From NCBI GenBank assembly GCA_009619075.1, contig WJOY01000047.1:1-41975 (forward strand): DNA of 41,975 bases. Direction: 5' to 3'. The notes under the pieces are model-generated. The model was not told the DNA's origin, ran no database searches, and was given only the letters and a program-made list of their open reading frames with translations. This document shows, one piece after another, positions 18,736-28,200 of the stretch. The DNA is from Dehalococcoidia bacterium (GTDB taxonomy: Bacteria; Chloroflexota; Dehalococcoidia; GIF9; AB-539-J10). How positions within the stretch are numbered: the stretch's first letter is position 1; every line of letters starts with the position of its first letter. The translations under genes and the position numbers were made by a program.

Positions 18736-19185
18736 CTAGCAGGGTCGGTCTGTTTCCAAAGACTTTATTTTATTTAATCTTGGGATATGCCTGCCACCTT
18801 CAAAATTGGTGGATAGGTAGGTTCTAACAATTTCCAAAGCTAAATCAACATCTATATTCTCACTCCCAAGGCACAGGATATTGGCATCATTGTGTTCACG
18901 AGCTCGTTGTGCCATAAAGGTATCATGGCATAAAGCTGCTCTTATGCCCTTTATTTTGTTAGCTGCCATGCTCATGCCTATGCCAGTGCTGCATATTAAA
19001 ATGCCTTGGGCAAAGTCACCCGAAGTCACTGCTTCAGCTACTTTTTGAGCAATATCGGGATAGTCTACCGACTCAATGTTATAGCAGCCAAAATCATGAT
19101 AGTCATGATTTAGTTTCGGCAGAAATTCCATAAGCGCCTGTTTTATTCTGAAGCCGCGATGGTCACAACCTAGAGCGACACGCAT
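18736..19185 (-). CDS. rpiB: Ribose-5-phosphate isomerase B
   Basis: MRVALGCDHRGFRIKQAL...GILICSTGIGMSMAANKIKGIRAALCHD; start set at MRVALG, trimmed from the longer ORF. Confidence 0.93.
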   Translation of the reverse strand: MRVALGCDHRGFRIKQALMEFLPKLNHDYHDFGCYNIESVDYPDIAQKVAEAVTSGDFAQGILICSTGIGMSMAANKIKGIRAALCHDTFMAQRAREHNDANILCLGSENIDVDLALEIVRTYLSTNFEGGRHIPRLNKIKSLETDRPC

Positions 19186-19822
19186 GACCCTTTGCCTCAC
19201 AATATTCTTTATAGGCTTTATCAATTTCATGTGTGGATATAATACCTTGACGCAAAATCGTAGGCACTTCGCCTGTGACATCTAGTATAGTTGATTCACT
19301 GCCACCAGGGCACTTGCCACCATCAATGATAAGGTCAACTTTATCTCCCAACTGTTGCTTAACCTCGTCAGCAATCAAAATGCTCGGCTTGCCACTGATA
19401 TTGGCGCTAGTCCCAATTATCGGGTTTCCCAAGCTTTGGATAAGAGTTAGAGGGATGGCATGGTTAGGGACACGCACTGCTATAGTAGATTGGGTAGTGA
19501 GGTAAGTAGGCAATGAAGCTGCTTTAGGCAGAAGCAAAGTTAAGCCTCCAGGCCAAAAGTACCTTGCTAGGAACCAAGCAAGCCCAGGTAGCTGCTCAGC
19601 TACAGTGCTTACTTGAGATATATCAGCAAGGAGCAAGGGAAAGGGCAAATGCCTGGGGCGTTTTTTTACTGCATAAATTCTCTCTACAGCCTTATGGTTG
19701 AAGGCATCAGCTCCTAACCCGTAAACTGTATCAGTAGGGAAAGCAATTATCCCACCTTTTTTAAGTATTTGAACTGCTTTCCTCACTTGTTCTTGCAAAG
19801 CATTCATGAGAGCATTTACCAA
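19163..19822 (-). CDS. tsaC: L-threonylcarbamoyladenylate synthase (Sua5/YrdC/YwlC family)
   Basis: 219 aa; KGGIIAFPTDTVYGLGADAFN, GTSANISGKPS. Confidence 0.92.
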   Translation of the reverse strand: MVNALMNALQEQVRKAVQILKKGGIIAFPTDTVYGLGADAFNHKAVERIYAVKKRPRHLPFPLLLADISQVSTVAEQLPGLAWFLARYFWPGGLTLLLPKAASLPTYLTTQSTIAVRVPNHAIPLTLIQSLGNPIIGTSANISGKPSILIADEVKQQLGDKVDLIIDGGKCPGGSESTILDVTGEVPTILRQGIISTHEIDKAYKEYCEAKGHACRSRL

Positions 19823-19854
19823 TCTTGCTTGTGGGCTCTGAGTCCTTCACTCCC

Positions 19855-19977
19855 TGTCATTCTAAGTCCTTTGTCTCTTGCCATTCTGAGGGAGGGAAGC
19901 GACCGAAGAATCTCATAACGCTCAGGATAGGCTCGGCAAAAAATCTAGAGCCCCTTCACTTCATTCAGGGTGACAAC
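19855..19977. repeat. Intergenic family A repeat cluster
   Basis: gccattctgagggagggaagcgaccgaagaatctcataacgctcagg...ttcattcagggtgacaa. Confidence 0.7.
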
Positions 19978-20054
19978 AAATACCTGCATTCATCGCCTTG
20001 ACGCTAGTATAGCACAGTGATAATCTAGCATAACATTATCAGCGTAACTCTGAA

Positions 20055-21725
20055 ATGGAAAACGAGCTACAAAGCCACCGAGTCTCTGCTAGCGATGACA
20101 TTGAAGTCTCTACTTACCTAGAGATCGCTAAAGAACTGCGCGGTGAGCAACCAACATTTGAGCCTAAGCCACTGCCGCCAGGTGAAAAAGAAACCATAGT
20201 GGTGATTGATTTTGGCTCTCAGTATAATATGCTCATTGTCAGGCGCGTGCGTGAATGCCACGTTTACTGCGAGCTTGTGCCCTATGATACCCCCTGGGAG
20301 AAGATAGCTACTCTTAACCCCAAAGGGTTTATCCTTTCCGGGGGCCCCGCTAGTGTCTATGCTCCTGGGGTTCCTTTGGCTCCAACATATATTTATGAGA
20401 AACACCTGCCGGTAATAGGCATTTGCTATGGCATGCAGGTTATTGCCTATCAACTAGGTGGTCAAGTATCTCCGGGTGAAAAGCATGAATATGGTCATGC
20501 TATCCTACACATAAGTACTGAAGACTGCCCTCTTTTCGCTGGACTACCTACGTCTCTCCCTGTGTGGATGAGCCATGGTGACCAAATAATAGAGATGCCT
20601 CCCGGCTTCAAGGCCTTAGCTTACACCGAAAATTCGCCCATCGCCGTTATGGGCAATGATAAGGGCATTTTTGGACTTCAGTTTCATCCTGAAGTGGCTC
20701 ATACGCCACAAGGGAAAAGCATATTCCAGAACTTTGTCTATCGAATATGTGGCTGTCAAGGCAATTGGACCCCTACTAGATTCATAGCTGAGAGCATAGA
20801 TAAGATTAAGAAACAAGTAGGCACTGGCAGAGCTATCTGTGCCCTTTCTGGTGGCGTTGATTCAGCAGTTACAGCAACTCTTGTTCAGCGCGCTATTGGT
20901 GATAATCTGACTTGTTTATTTATCAATAATGGGCTGCTACGTCGTGAGGAGCCAGAGAGAGTGCTTAATACTTTCCAGCGCAATCTCAAAATGGATATAG
21001 TTCATGTAGATGCTAGCGAAAGATTTTTGAAGCGACTTCGCGGGGTAATTGACCCCGAGATGAAGCGACACCTGATAGGAGAGGAATTTATCCGAGTTTT
21101 TGAGGAGGAAGCAGCTAAACTGGGCCGGTTTGATTTTTTGGCTCAAGGAACTCTCTACCCCGACGTGATCGAAAGCAGCACTGCTATTGAAACTAAGGCC
21201 TCGACCAAAATAAAAAGCCATCACAACGTTGGTGGCTTGCCGGCTAAAATGAAGTTTAACCTTATTGAGCCATTGAGGTATCTGTTTAAAGATGAGGTTC
21301 GAGAGGTAGGGCTAGCCTTGAGCCTACCTGAAGACATGGTTTGGCGGCAACCATTCCCGGGACCGGGACTAGCTATCCGCATCATTGGCGAAGTGACCAA
21401 AGAACGGTTGGAGATACTTCGTGCTGCTGATTGGATTGTGATGAACGAGATCAAAAAGGCTAAGCTTTATCGTCAGCTATGGCAGAGTTTTGCTGTGCTT
21501 ACTGGTGTCAAAAGCGTTGGCGTGATGGGCGATCATAGAACCTACGGCTATCTAATAGCAGTTAGGGCAATAAATAGTGAGGATGCCATGACTGCTGATT
21601 GGGCGAGGTTGCCTTATGACCTTCTGGCTAGAATATCAGACCGCATAGTTAATGAAGTGCCCAATGTCAATAGAGTAGTTTACGATGTCACCAGCAAGCC
21701 ACCGGCAACTATAGAATGGGAATAA
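20055..21725 (+). CDS. guaA: GMP synthase (glutamine-hydrolysing)
   Basis: 556 aa; [37 protein letters not shown]-term [18 protein letters not shown]. Confidence 0.96.
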   Translation: MENELQSHRVSASDDIEVSTYLEIAKELRGEQPTFEPKPLPPGEKETIVVIDFGSQYNMLIVRRVRECHVYCELVPYDTPWEKIATLNPKGFILSGGPASVYAPGVPLAPTYIYEKHLPVIGICYGMQVIAYQLGGQVSPGEKHEYGHAILHISTEDCPLFAGLPTSLPVWMSHGDQIIEMPPGFKALAYTENSPIAVMGNDKGIFGLQFHPEVAHTPQGKSIFQNFVYRICGCQGNWTPTRFIAESIDKIKKQVGTGRAICALSGGVDSAVTATLVQRAIGDNLTCLFINNGLLRREEPERVLNTFQRNLKMDIVHVDASERFLKRLRGVIDPEMKRHLIGEEFIRVFEEEAAKLGRFDFLAQGTLYPDVIESSTAIETKASTKIKSHHNVGGLPAKMKFNLIEPLRYLFKDEVREVGLALSLPEDMVWRQPFPGPGLAIRIIGEVTKERLEILRAADWIVMNEIKKAKLYRQLWQSFAVLTGVKSVGVMGDHRTYGYLIAVRAINSEDAMTADWARLPYDLLARISDRIVNEVPNVNRVVYDVTSKPPATIEWE

Positions 21726-21746
21726 ATATTAAAGGAGGAGAAAAAG

Positions 21747-22007
21747 ATGAATTGCCCCTTTGAAGAGAGAGAAGAAGAGCAACTGACTTTAGAAGAGGAT
21801 TTGGAGATGCTCCGCGAGGATTTGATAGGCGAACTGCAAGCTATAAATCAATATCAGGAGCACATAGAGAGCTTGGAAAACGAAGAGGCTGTGACTACAT
21901 TGGAACATATTATTGAAGATGAGAAAGAACATGTTGCCGAGTTGATTAAACTAATTCAAAATCTTGACCCTGTTCAGGCTGAGAAATTTAAGAAAGAGAT
22001 TTTGTAG
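21747..22007 (+). CDS. Short ferritin-like protein resembling encapsulated-ferritin (EncFtn)-type half-ferritins
   Basis: 86 aa; DLIGELQAINQYQEHIESLENEEAVTTLEHIIEDEKEHVAELIKLIQNLDP; AAAGGAGGAG Shine-Dalgarno. Confidence 0.65.
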   Translation: MNCPFEEREEEQLTLEEDLEMLREDLIGELQAINQYQEHIESLENEEAVTTLEHIIEDEKEHVAELIKLIQNLDPVQAEKFKKEIL

Positions 22008-22013
22008 AATGCT

Positions 22014-22082
22014 ATGGCCAATAGACCTAAACTAAAGGGAGTGAAAAAGAACAGGGGTAAACATAAGAAAAGAAAGCGATAG
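22014..22082 (+). CDS. Possible 22-aa highly basic peptide MANRPKLKGVKKNRGKHKKRKR
   Basis: Short ATG-to-TAG ORF with 13 Lys/Arg residues; no convincing Shine-Dalgarno. Confidence 0.3.
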   Translation: MANRPKLKGVKKNRGKHKKRKR

Positions 22083-22083
22083 C

Positions 22084-22126
22084 TATGACATTACCTCCAA
22101 CCCCCTCAACCATAGAACCGGAATAA
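22084..22126 (+). pseudogene. Possible relic of a guaA 3' end
   Basis: Reads YDITSNP, then after a frame change STIEPE-stop; compare GuaA C-terminus [14 protein letters not shown]-stop. Confidence 0.45.
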
Positions 22127-22147
22127 ATCATTTAAGTTGCAGAAGCC

Positions 22148-22333
22148 ATGGGCACATATATTTATTGGCGAGGGCAAAGATTTACAGCAGGAAAATCTGG
22201 CAAGTGTCCCATTTGTGAGCATAGGACTGTATGTTGGGAGCACCATTACATGGTCTCAGGATATGCTGATTTCATTATGCGTATTCGCAAAGAGCAAAAC
22301 TTAGACCCTATAACAGGGAAGAGCCAATTGTGA
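22148..22333 (+). CDS. Small Cys/His-rich (zinc-ribbon-like) hypothetical protein
   Basis: 61 aa; CPICEHRTVCWEHHY; stop overlaps the purD start. Confidence 0.6.
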   Translation: MGTYIYWRGQRFTAGKSGKCPICEHRTVCWEHHYMVSGYADFIMRIRKEQNLDPITGKSQL

Positions 22334-23598
22334 AGATACTAGTTATTGGCGGTGGGGGCAGGGAACACACATTAGCATGGAAAATAGCCCAAAGCCCCAG
22401 GGTGGAAAAACTTTTTGTCGCTCCAGGGAACGCTGGCACGGCACTTATAGGTGAAAATTTAAGCATTCAGCCTACGGATGCGGAATCCCTGGGCAAGGTA
22501 GCCAAAGATAAAGGCATTGATCTTGTTATCGTTGGTCCTGAAGTCCCATTAGCTTTAGGTATAGTGGATTATTTTGATAACTTAAATATCCCCGTTTTTG
22601 GCCCCACCAAAGCAGCAGCTCAAATAGAATCAAGCAAAGTTTTCGCTAGAAATTTGATGGAGAAATACGGCATTCCCTGCCCCAAAGGAAAGGTTTTCTC
22701 TTCCTATTCTGAGGCTCGCGAATATCTTAAGCGACAACAATCGCCCATTGTCATCAAGGCAGATGGTTTGGCTGCTGGTAAAGGCACAATTATAGCTAAC
22801 TCCTTGCCTGAAGCTAACAAGGCTCTTAGCGACATTATGGAGGCGAAAATCTTTGGCTCTGCGGGAGATAAAGTGATAATTGACGAATATGTTACCGGCA
22901 AAGAAGTAAGTCTGATAGCTTTCACTGATGGCAAAACAATCTCGCCTATGGTTCCAGCCTGTGACTACAAGAAAATCTGGGACAATGATCAAGGACCCAA
23001 TACTGGGGGTATGGGAAGCTATAGCCCGCCGGGATTTTTTCCTGCTGAACTAGTAGAGAAGGCTAGCAATACTATTTTATTGCCAGCAGTAAAAGCGATG
23101 GCTAGCGAGGGAGCAACCTACAAAGGGGTAATCTACGCCGGGTTAATGGTCACCAACAAGGAGGAATTATCTGTGTTAGAATTTAATGCTCGCTTTGGCG
23201 ACCCAGAAACTCAAGCCGTTTTGCCTCTTCTCCAAAGTGATCTGGTGGATATACTCTTGGCTGTGATTCAAGGTAATCTTAACCAGGTAAAAATAGAGTG
23301 GAGTGGTGATGTCTGTGTGGGAGTAGTTATGGCTTCCGCGGGCTATCCTGGAAAGTATAAAACTGGCTTCCCGATAAAAGGTTTGGACAAGGTGGATAAA
23401 GATTTGTTGATTTTTCATGCTGGAACTAAATTGGGCGATGATGTGACAATATATACTAACGGCGGGCGGGTGCTTACTGCGGTAGGCATTGGTGAAAACA
23501 TGGATGAAGCTCGGAAGAAAGTTTATCGCAACTTAGCTAATATTTATTTTGAGGGCTGTCATTATCGCAAAGATATTGCTCTCAGGGAGATAATTTAA
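22330..23598 (+). CDS. purD: Phosphoribosylamine-glycine ligase
   Basis: 422 aa, GTG start; MKILVIGGGGREHTLAWKI, NTGGMGSYSP, EFNARFGDPE. Confidence 0.96.
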   Translation: MKILVIGGGGREHTLAWKIAQSPRVEKLFVAPGNAGTALIGENLSIQPTDAESLGKVAKDKGIDLVIVGPEVPLALGIVDYFDNLNIPVFGPTKAAAQIESSKVFARNLMEKYGIPCPKGKVFSSYSEAREYLKRQQSPIVIKADGLAAGKGTIIANSLPEANKALSDIMEAKIFGSAGDKVIIDEYVTGKEVSLIAFTDGKTISPMVPACDYKKIWDNDQGPNTGGMGSYSPPGFFPAELVEKASNTILLPAVKAMASEGATYKGVIYAGLMVTNKEELSVLEFNARFGDPETQAVLPLLQSDLVDILLAVIQGNLNQVKIEWSGDVCVGVVMASAGYPGKYKTGFPIKGLDKVDKDLLIFHAGTKLGDDVTIYTNGGRVLTAVGIGENMDEARKKVYRNLANIYFEGCHYRKDIALREII

Positions 23599-24057
23599 AT
23601 GGCAAAAGTAGGCATCGTCATGGGCAGCAAGACGGACAGTGATATAGTCAAGCCAGCAATGGACATGCTAGAGCAGCTAGGCATTGACTATGAGCTTTCT
23701 GTTATCTCAGGTCACAGAAACCCAGAGAAACTAAGGGAATACGGTCTGAAAGCAGAGGAGCGAGGTGTTGAGGTTATCATTGCTGCTGCTGGCGGGGCTG
23801 CTCACCTCCCGGGCATTCTAGCCAGTTGGACAACGTTGCCCATAATCGGTGTTCCCTTACCTACTACTGAACTGAGGGGGGTAGATGCTTTGCTCTCTAT
23901 AGCTCAGATGCCTGCTGGAGTCCCAGTAGCTTGTGTTGGCATTGGCGCAAGCGGAAGTAGGAATGCTGCTTTACTCGCCGCTCAGATTCTGGGAATAAAG
24001 CACAAAGAAGTAAAGAAGGCCTATCGTAAGTATAAAGTGGAGCTAGCGGAGAAATAA
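23599..24057 (+). CDS. purE: N5-carboxyaminoimidazole ribonucleotide mutase
   Basis: 152 aa; VGIVMGSKTDSDIVKPA, SGHRNPEKLREY. Confidence 0.96.
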   Translation: MAKVGIVMGSKTDSDIVKPAMDMLEQLGIDYELSVISGHRNPEKLREYGLKAEERGVEVIIAAAGGAAHLPGILASWTTLPIIGVPLPTTELRGVDALLSIAQMPAGVPVACVGIGASGSRNAALLAAQILGIKHKEVKKAYRKYKVELAEK

Positions 24058-24058
24058 T

Positions 24059-25405
24059 ATGATTGAACGTTATTCCAGACCACAAATGAAGAAAATATGG
24101 TCAGATGAAAGTAAATTTGACCAATGGCTTAAGGTGGAAATAGCTGTTTGTGAAGCTTGGGCAGAACTGGGCAAAATCCCCGGAGAAGCCATACCTAAGA
24201 TAAAGAAAGCTAACTATAACCTGGATCGTATCGCTGAATCACTCAAAGTGACTCATCATGATATGACCGCCTTTCTTAATTCAGTGGCTGAAAGCCTTGG
24301 TGAAGAATCGCGCTTCATCCATCTTGGGCTTACCTCCTCAGACATCATGGATACTGCTCTAAGTCTCCAGTTAAAAGAAGCAACTGATATCTTGGGACAA
24401 GACATCACCGAGCTTATCGCTGTATTAGAAAACAAAGCTATAGAGCACAAATATACTATTATGATGGGGCGAACCCACGGCGTTCATGCTGAGCCAATCA
24501 CCTTTGGTTTAAAGCTAGCCCTGTGGGCTGAAGAGATGAAGCGTAATGCTTGGAGATTAACAGAAGCTAAGAAAGCTATCTCTGTAGGAAAGATATCTGG
24601 AGCAGTAGGCACCTACGCCACTGTACCTCCCCAAGTCGAAGAAAGAGCTTGTGCCAAATTAGGGCTTGCTCCAGTCCCTATATCAAGCCAGATAATCCAG
24701 CGTGACCGCCATGCCCAATTTATAACTACTCTAGCCATAATTGCTAGCTCCCTGGAAAAATTTGCCACCGAGGTCAGGAGTCTTCAGAGAACTGAAATTC
24801 TCGAGGTTGAGGAACCCTTCCAAGCCGGACAGACAGGCTCCTCGGCGATGCCTCATAAAAGAAATCCCGAGCTTTGCGAGCGCATCTGTGGACTTGCTAG
24901 ATTGATAAGAGGGCATGCTTTGACTTCTCTGGAAAACATTGCCTTATGGCATGAGCGAGATATCAGCCACTCCTCCACAGAACGTATTATCCTGCCCGAT
25001 TCTTGCTTAGTGATGGACTATATATTGTCTCTGTTTACCTCAATAATGAAAGGGCTTGAGGTTTATCCCAAGAACATGCGGCGTAACCTTGAGCTTACTC
25101 AAGGTTTAATCTTCTCTCAAAGAGTGCTTTTGGCATTAATAGATAAAGGGGTAAGTCGAGAAAAGGCCTATAAACTAGTGCAAGACAATGCTATGAAAGC
25201 CTGGCAAGAAAAGAGGAGCTTTTTATCCTTGCTTGAAGCAGATACAGCGATAACAGCTTACTTATCTAAATCTGAGCTAGAATCCTTATTCGACTACGAT
25301 TATTACCTGAAGTATGTAGATAATATCTTTGAGCGCTTGGGGCTAACCGAGCTAAAAGAGGTCAGACAAACCGAAGTGGAAAGGTTAGCCCCAGAGGCGC
25401 TTTAG
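24059..25405 (+). CDS. purB: Adenylosuccinate lyase
   Basis: 448 aa; IERYSRPQMKKIWSDE, GQTGSSAMPHKRNP. Confidence 0.96.
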   Translation: MIERYSRPQMKKIWSDESKFDQWLKVEIAVCEAWAELGKIPGEAIPKIKKANYNLDRIAESLKVTHHDMTAFLNSVAESLGEESRFIHLGLTSSDIMDTALSLQLKEATDILGQDITELIAVLENKAIEHKYTIMMGRTHGVHAEPITFGLKLALWAEEMKRNAWRLTEAKKAISVGKISGAVGTYATVPPQVEERACAKLGLAPVPISSQIIQRDRHAQFITTLAIIASSLEKFATEVRSLQRTEILEVEEPFQAGQTGSSAMPHKRNPELCERICGLARLIRGHALTSLENIALWHERDISHSSTERIILPDSCLVMDYILSLFTSIMKGLEVYPKNMRRNLELTQGLIFSQRVLLALIDKGVSREKAYKLVQDNAMKAWQEKRSFLSLLEADTAITAYLSKSELESLFDYDYYLKYVDNIFERLGLTELKEVRQTEVERLAPEAL

Positions 25406-25410
25406 CACAG

Positions 25411-26403
25411 TTGGAAATGTCTGTTTTATTACAAACTGATTTACCTCTTCCCTTATTCCGCCGCGGCAAGGTAAGAGATGTCTATGACTTGGATGACAAA
25501 CTTCTTATAGTGGCTACTGACCGCATCTCAGCCTTTGATTTTGTCCTGCCTTGTGGTATCCCTGACAAGGGAAAGGTTCTTAATCAACTTTCTGCCTTCT
25601 GGTTTGAGAAAACTGCTCATATTGTGCCCAATCATCTCGTCAGAGTAATTGATAGTTTGAATGCGTTTCAGAATGTCATTGCGAGCACCCCTACTGTCAT
25701 TGCGAGGGCTGAAAGCCCGAAGCAATCTCAAAAGAAGAAAGATTCCTCGCTTACGCTCGGAACAAGCCTTGTTGGCCGCTCCATGCTTGTGGCTAAAGCT
25801 GAGCGTATTCCTGTAGAATGCGTTGTTCGAGGTTACCTATCTGGCTTGGCTTGGGCAGAGTATAAGAAAAGTGGCATTGCTGGCGGTATTCGCTTACCAG
25901 CCGGGATGAAGGAAAGTCAGGAATTGCCTCAACCTATCTTTACTCCTACTACCAAAAGCGAGACAGAGCATGACCGTCCTTTAACCGATCAAGATATAAA
26001 GAACCTTGAAGAAATATTTGCTACGAGACTGGGGCGAAGCAATCTCAACTTGATTAAGGAACTGGAGGAGAAAAGCTTGCTTATTTACCGCTACGCACGA
26101 GATTATGCTAAAAACAAGGGCATCATAATTGCCGACACCAAGTTTGAGTTCGGCTTTATCAATGGTGAACTAACGCTTATTGATGAGCTATTAACGCCGG
26201 ACTCAAGTCGCTTTTGGGATGCTAGTCAGTATGAAATTGGGCATTCGCAGCCTAGCTTTGACAAACAACCAGTTCGTGATTGGCTTTCAACCTCAGGATG
26301 GAACAAAGAGCCACCAGCACCTATGTTGCCATTGGAGGTAATTGAGGCTACCACACAACGGTATAACAGAATCTATCAGTTGTTTACTGGAAAATGTGTC
26401 TAG
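25411..26403 (+). CDS. purC: Phosphoribosylaminoimidazole-succinocarboxamide synthase with an in-frame repeat-derived insertion
   Basis: 330 aa; RRGKVRDVYDLDDKLLIVATDRISAFD, IIADTKFEFG; insert NVIASTPTVIARAESPKQSQKKKDSSLTLGT. Confidence 0.94.
   Translation: MEMSVLLQTDLPLPLFRRGKVRDVYDLDDKLLIVATDRISAFDFVLPCGIPDKGKVLNQLSAFWFEKTAHIVPNHLVRVIDSLNAFQNVIASTPTVIARAESPKQSQKKKDSSLTLGTSLVGRSMLVAKAERIPVECVVRGYLSGLAWAEYKKSGIAGGIRLPAGMKESQELPQPIFTPTTKSETEHDRPLTDQDIKNLEEIFATRLGRSNLNLIKELEEKSLLIYRYARDYAKNKGIIIADTKFEFGFINGELTLIDELLTPDSSRFWDASQYEIGHSQPSFDKQPVRDWLSTSGWNKEPPAPMLPLEVIEATTQRYNRIYQLFTGKCV
25674..25762 (+). repeat. Family B palindromic repeat inserted in frame in purC
   Basis: tgtcattgcgagc...tgtcattgcgagggctgaaagcccgaagcaatctc. 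Confidence 0.75.
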
Positions 26404-26471
26404 CTAAAATTCGCATTACTCTAAAGCCTACTGCTATTGAAAATTACACCTTTGCGTTAGAAGGACCTTAG
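26394..26471 (+). pseudogene. purS: Internally deleted purS remnant
   Basis: MCLAKIRITLKPTAIENYTFALEGP-stop joins a PurS-like N-terminus (AKI.VTLKPT) to a PurS-like C-terminus (IENYTFALE); ATG overlaps the purC stop. Confidence 0.65.
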
Positions 26472-26536
26472 CCCCGGCATTGTGCAAAATCTCTCAATAG
26501 AGGAAGCAATGCCTCTCAGCTATAAAGAGTATACAG

Positions 26537-27157
26537 ATGGAATGGAGCAACATAATTAGTGTCATAATTGCCATTCTGGTGATGATTGGTTTGCCTTTGG
26601 CTCTCCGTAAACGAAGGAAGGTTGGTCCCCAGAGGAAAGAGGAGCTTTGCCAGCACCTTCAAAAAATAGGAGTAAGGGCATACCTGGCGCAAATCGCAGA
26701 TAACCGTGAGAAGGTAGGTCAGAGACGCTCTTCGGGAGAGAAGTCTATGGGAATTATTGAGCTAAAGGATAGAAATATAGATTTCATAAATATTACCGGT
26801 GTAGCTAGCCAGTATGGAACTCACTATTTCATTAATTATTTGGTGAGAAACCCGAATATGACGGAAAAACGAAAGTTGAAAAAGACGAGGTTGGTTAGAA
26901 GGAAAAGCGCACTCCTTTGGGGCAAAGTAGTAGGTATCGAATGGAAAGGAGATGAATCCTTAGCAAAGAGCCTCAATTTTGACTATGGGCTAGAAAATAA
27001 ATTATTGCACTCTGAGCTTAAAGATCCGGGGGAAGGCATCTGGATTTTCCCTGAACCCAAGCACGAATATGTCCGGATAAGGACTGCTTATTCTCTTCCC
27101 TCCCCAGAGGCATTTGAGACAATAGGCATCATAGCTAGGTATGTTAAGTCATGGTGA
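26537..27157 (+). CDS. Membrane-anchored hypothetical protein
   Basis: 206 aa; N-terminal hydrophobic helix IISVIIAILVMIGLPLAL followed by a basic segment; no family recognised. Confidence 0.6.
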   Translation: MEWSNIISVIIAILVMIGLPLALRKRRKVGPQRKEELCQHLQKIGVRAYLAQIADNREKVGQRRSSGEKSMGIIELKDRNIDFINITGVASQYGTHYFINYLVRNPNMTEKRKLKKTRLVRRKSALLWGKVVGIEWKGDESLAKSLNFDYGLENKLLHSELKDPGEGIWIFPEPKHEYVRIRTAYSLPSPEAFETIGIIARYVKSW

Positions 27158-27218
27158 TGAGGGAATAAAAACATCAAAGTTCGATAACAATATCGCTGTG
27201 GTGTTTACGGCAACTTAT

Positions 27219-28196
27219 TCAATAAGCTCGATACCAGTTTTCATTTACTTCACTGGCTTTAAGCTTTGTATACCAGGGAGTCCCATAGGTATTGGCTAAT
27301 TCAGTTAAGCTTTGCAGCCTCCCAATTACAGTATTTTCTAAAAATGCCATTCTTTTCTTTCGGGAGCTAATTCGAGTGGCTTCTTGCCATAAGGCACGTC
27401 CAGCTAGAAAGCCTGAAGCTCCCGCTTGGCAAGCTATCTCAACCTCCTGGTAAAAAAGCTCGAAATTCACGCCGGCACTCAGAATAACCCAAGGAACTTG
27501 GCTTGCCTCATTAAGTTGATGACAAAAATCTAACAACCGGCCTTTATCCTTTTCATATTCAAGGTCAGATGGAAATTCGGACTTAAGCACATCAATGGGG
27601 AGGGCTGTGATTTGCTTGGCTGTTTCAATAACTAACCGCGGCTTTACCCTAGCGAAGTTTTGAGGATTGGCCTCTGCTTTCCCTACTTTATAGCTCACGG
27701 GCTCAACTACGAAGGGCATGTCTTCTACCAGACAATCGCCAGCTAGCTTCTGCACAGTATCCAGTTGTCTTCTAGCAACATCAATGTCGGGGCGATAATA
27801 GAGTAAAAGCTTTGCCCCTGTGGCTCCCATCTTCTTTATCTTTTTAACGTTCCAATCAGGCAATAAATCTGTGACTCTCGCCTCCGCTTCGCCTGAATAA
27901 CCAGTCCCTTCTAAACTTACCAGCAATCCAGTGTCTCTGGGGAGAATGCTAGCAGCAATTGCCTGACCAGCCCCATAAACGGGATCAAGTAAAATAGCAC
28001 TAGCGTGAGGGGCCAAGACTCGGCATAGGTCTAACTTAAAATCCACCATTGTCTGATAACCAATGCTCTCAGGATGTTTTTTATTGAGCATCCTCATCAG
28101 TGAACCCCTATGGTCAAAGGCACACATCGCCATGATGCCCTTCTCATTAGCTAACTGCTGCAAACCCCTTATCTTGCCTATAGATAGTTTTTTCAT
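27219..28196 (-). CDS. LacD/tagatose-1,6-bisphosphate-aldolase-like class I aldolase
   Basis: 325 aa; IMAMCAFDHRGSLMRML, GATGAKLLLYYRPD, AGASGFLAGRALWQEA. Confidence 0.85.
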   Translation of the reverse strand: MKKLSIGKIRGLQQLANEKGIMAMCAFDHRGSLMRMLNKKHPESIGYQTMVDFKLDLCRVLAPHASAILLDPVYGAGQAIAASILPRDTGLLVSLEGTGYSGEAEARVTDLLPDWNVKKIKKMGATGAKLLLYYRPDIDVARRQLDTVQKLAGDCLVEDMPFVVEPVSYKVGKAEANPQNFARVKPRLVIETAKQITALPIDVLKSEFPSDLEYEKDKGRLLDFCHQLNEASQVPWVILSAGVNFELFYQEVEIACQAGASGFLAGRALWQEATRISSRKKRMAFLENTVIGRLQSLTELANTYGTPWYTKLKASEVNENWYRAY

Positions 28197-28200
28197 ATTC

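Noticed and set aside
19186-19281. Upstream extension of rpiB (MSQAKCLRFCVKVLYPHMKLIKPIKNIVRQRV)
   Set aside because: Runs through the tsaC 3' region in another frame; the canonical RpiB start is MRVALGCDHRG at 19185.
25528-25731. Minus-strand 67-aa ORF MRLLRAFSPRNDSRGARND...
   Set aside because: Sequence is the antisense translation of the family B repeat within purC; typical spurious repeat-derived ORF.
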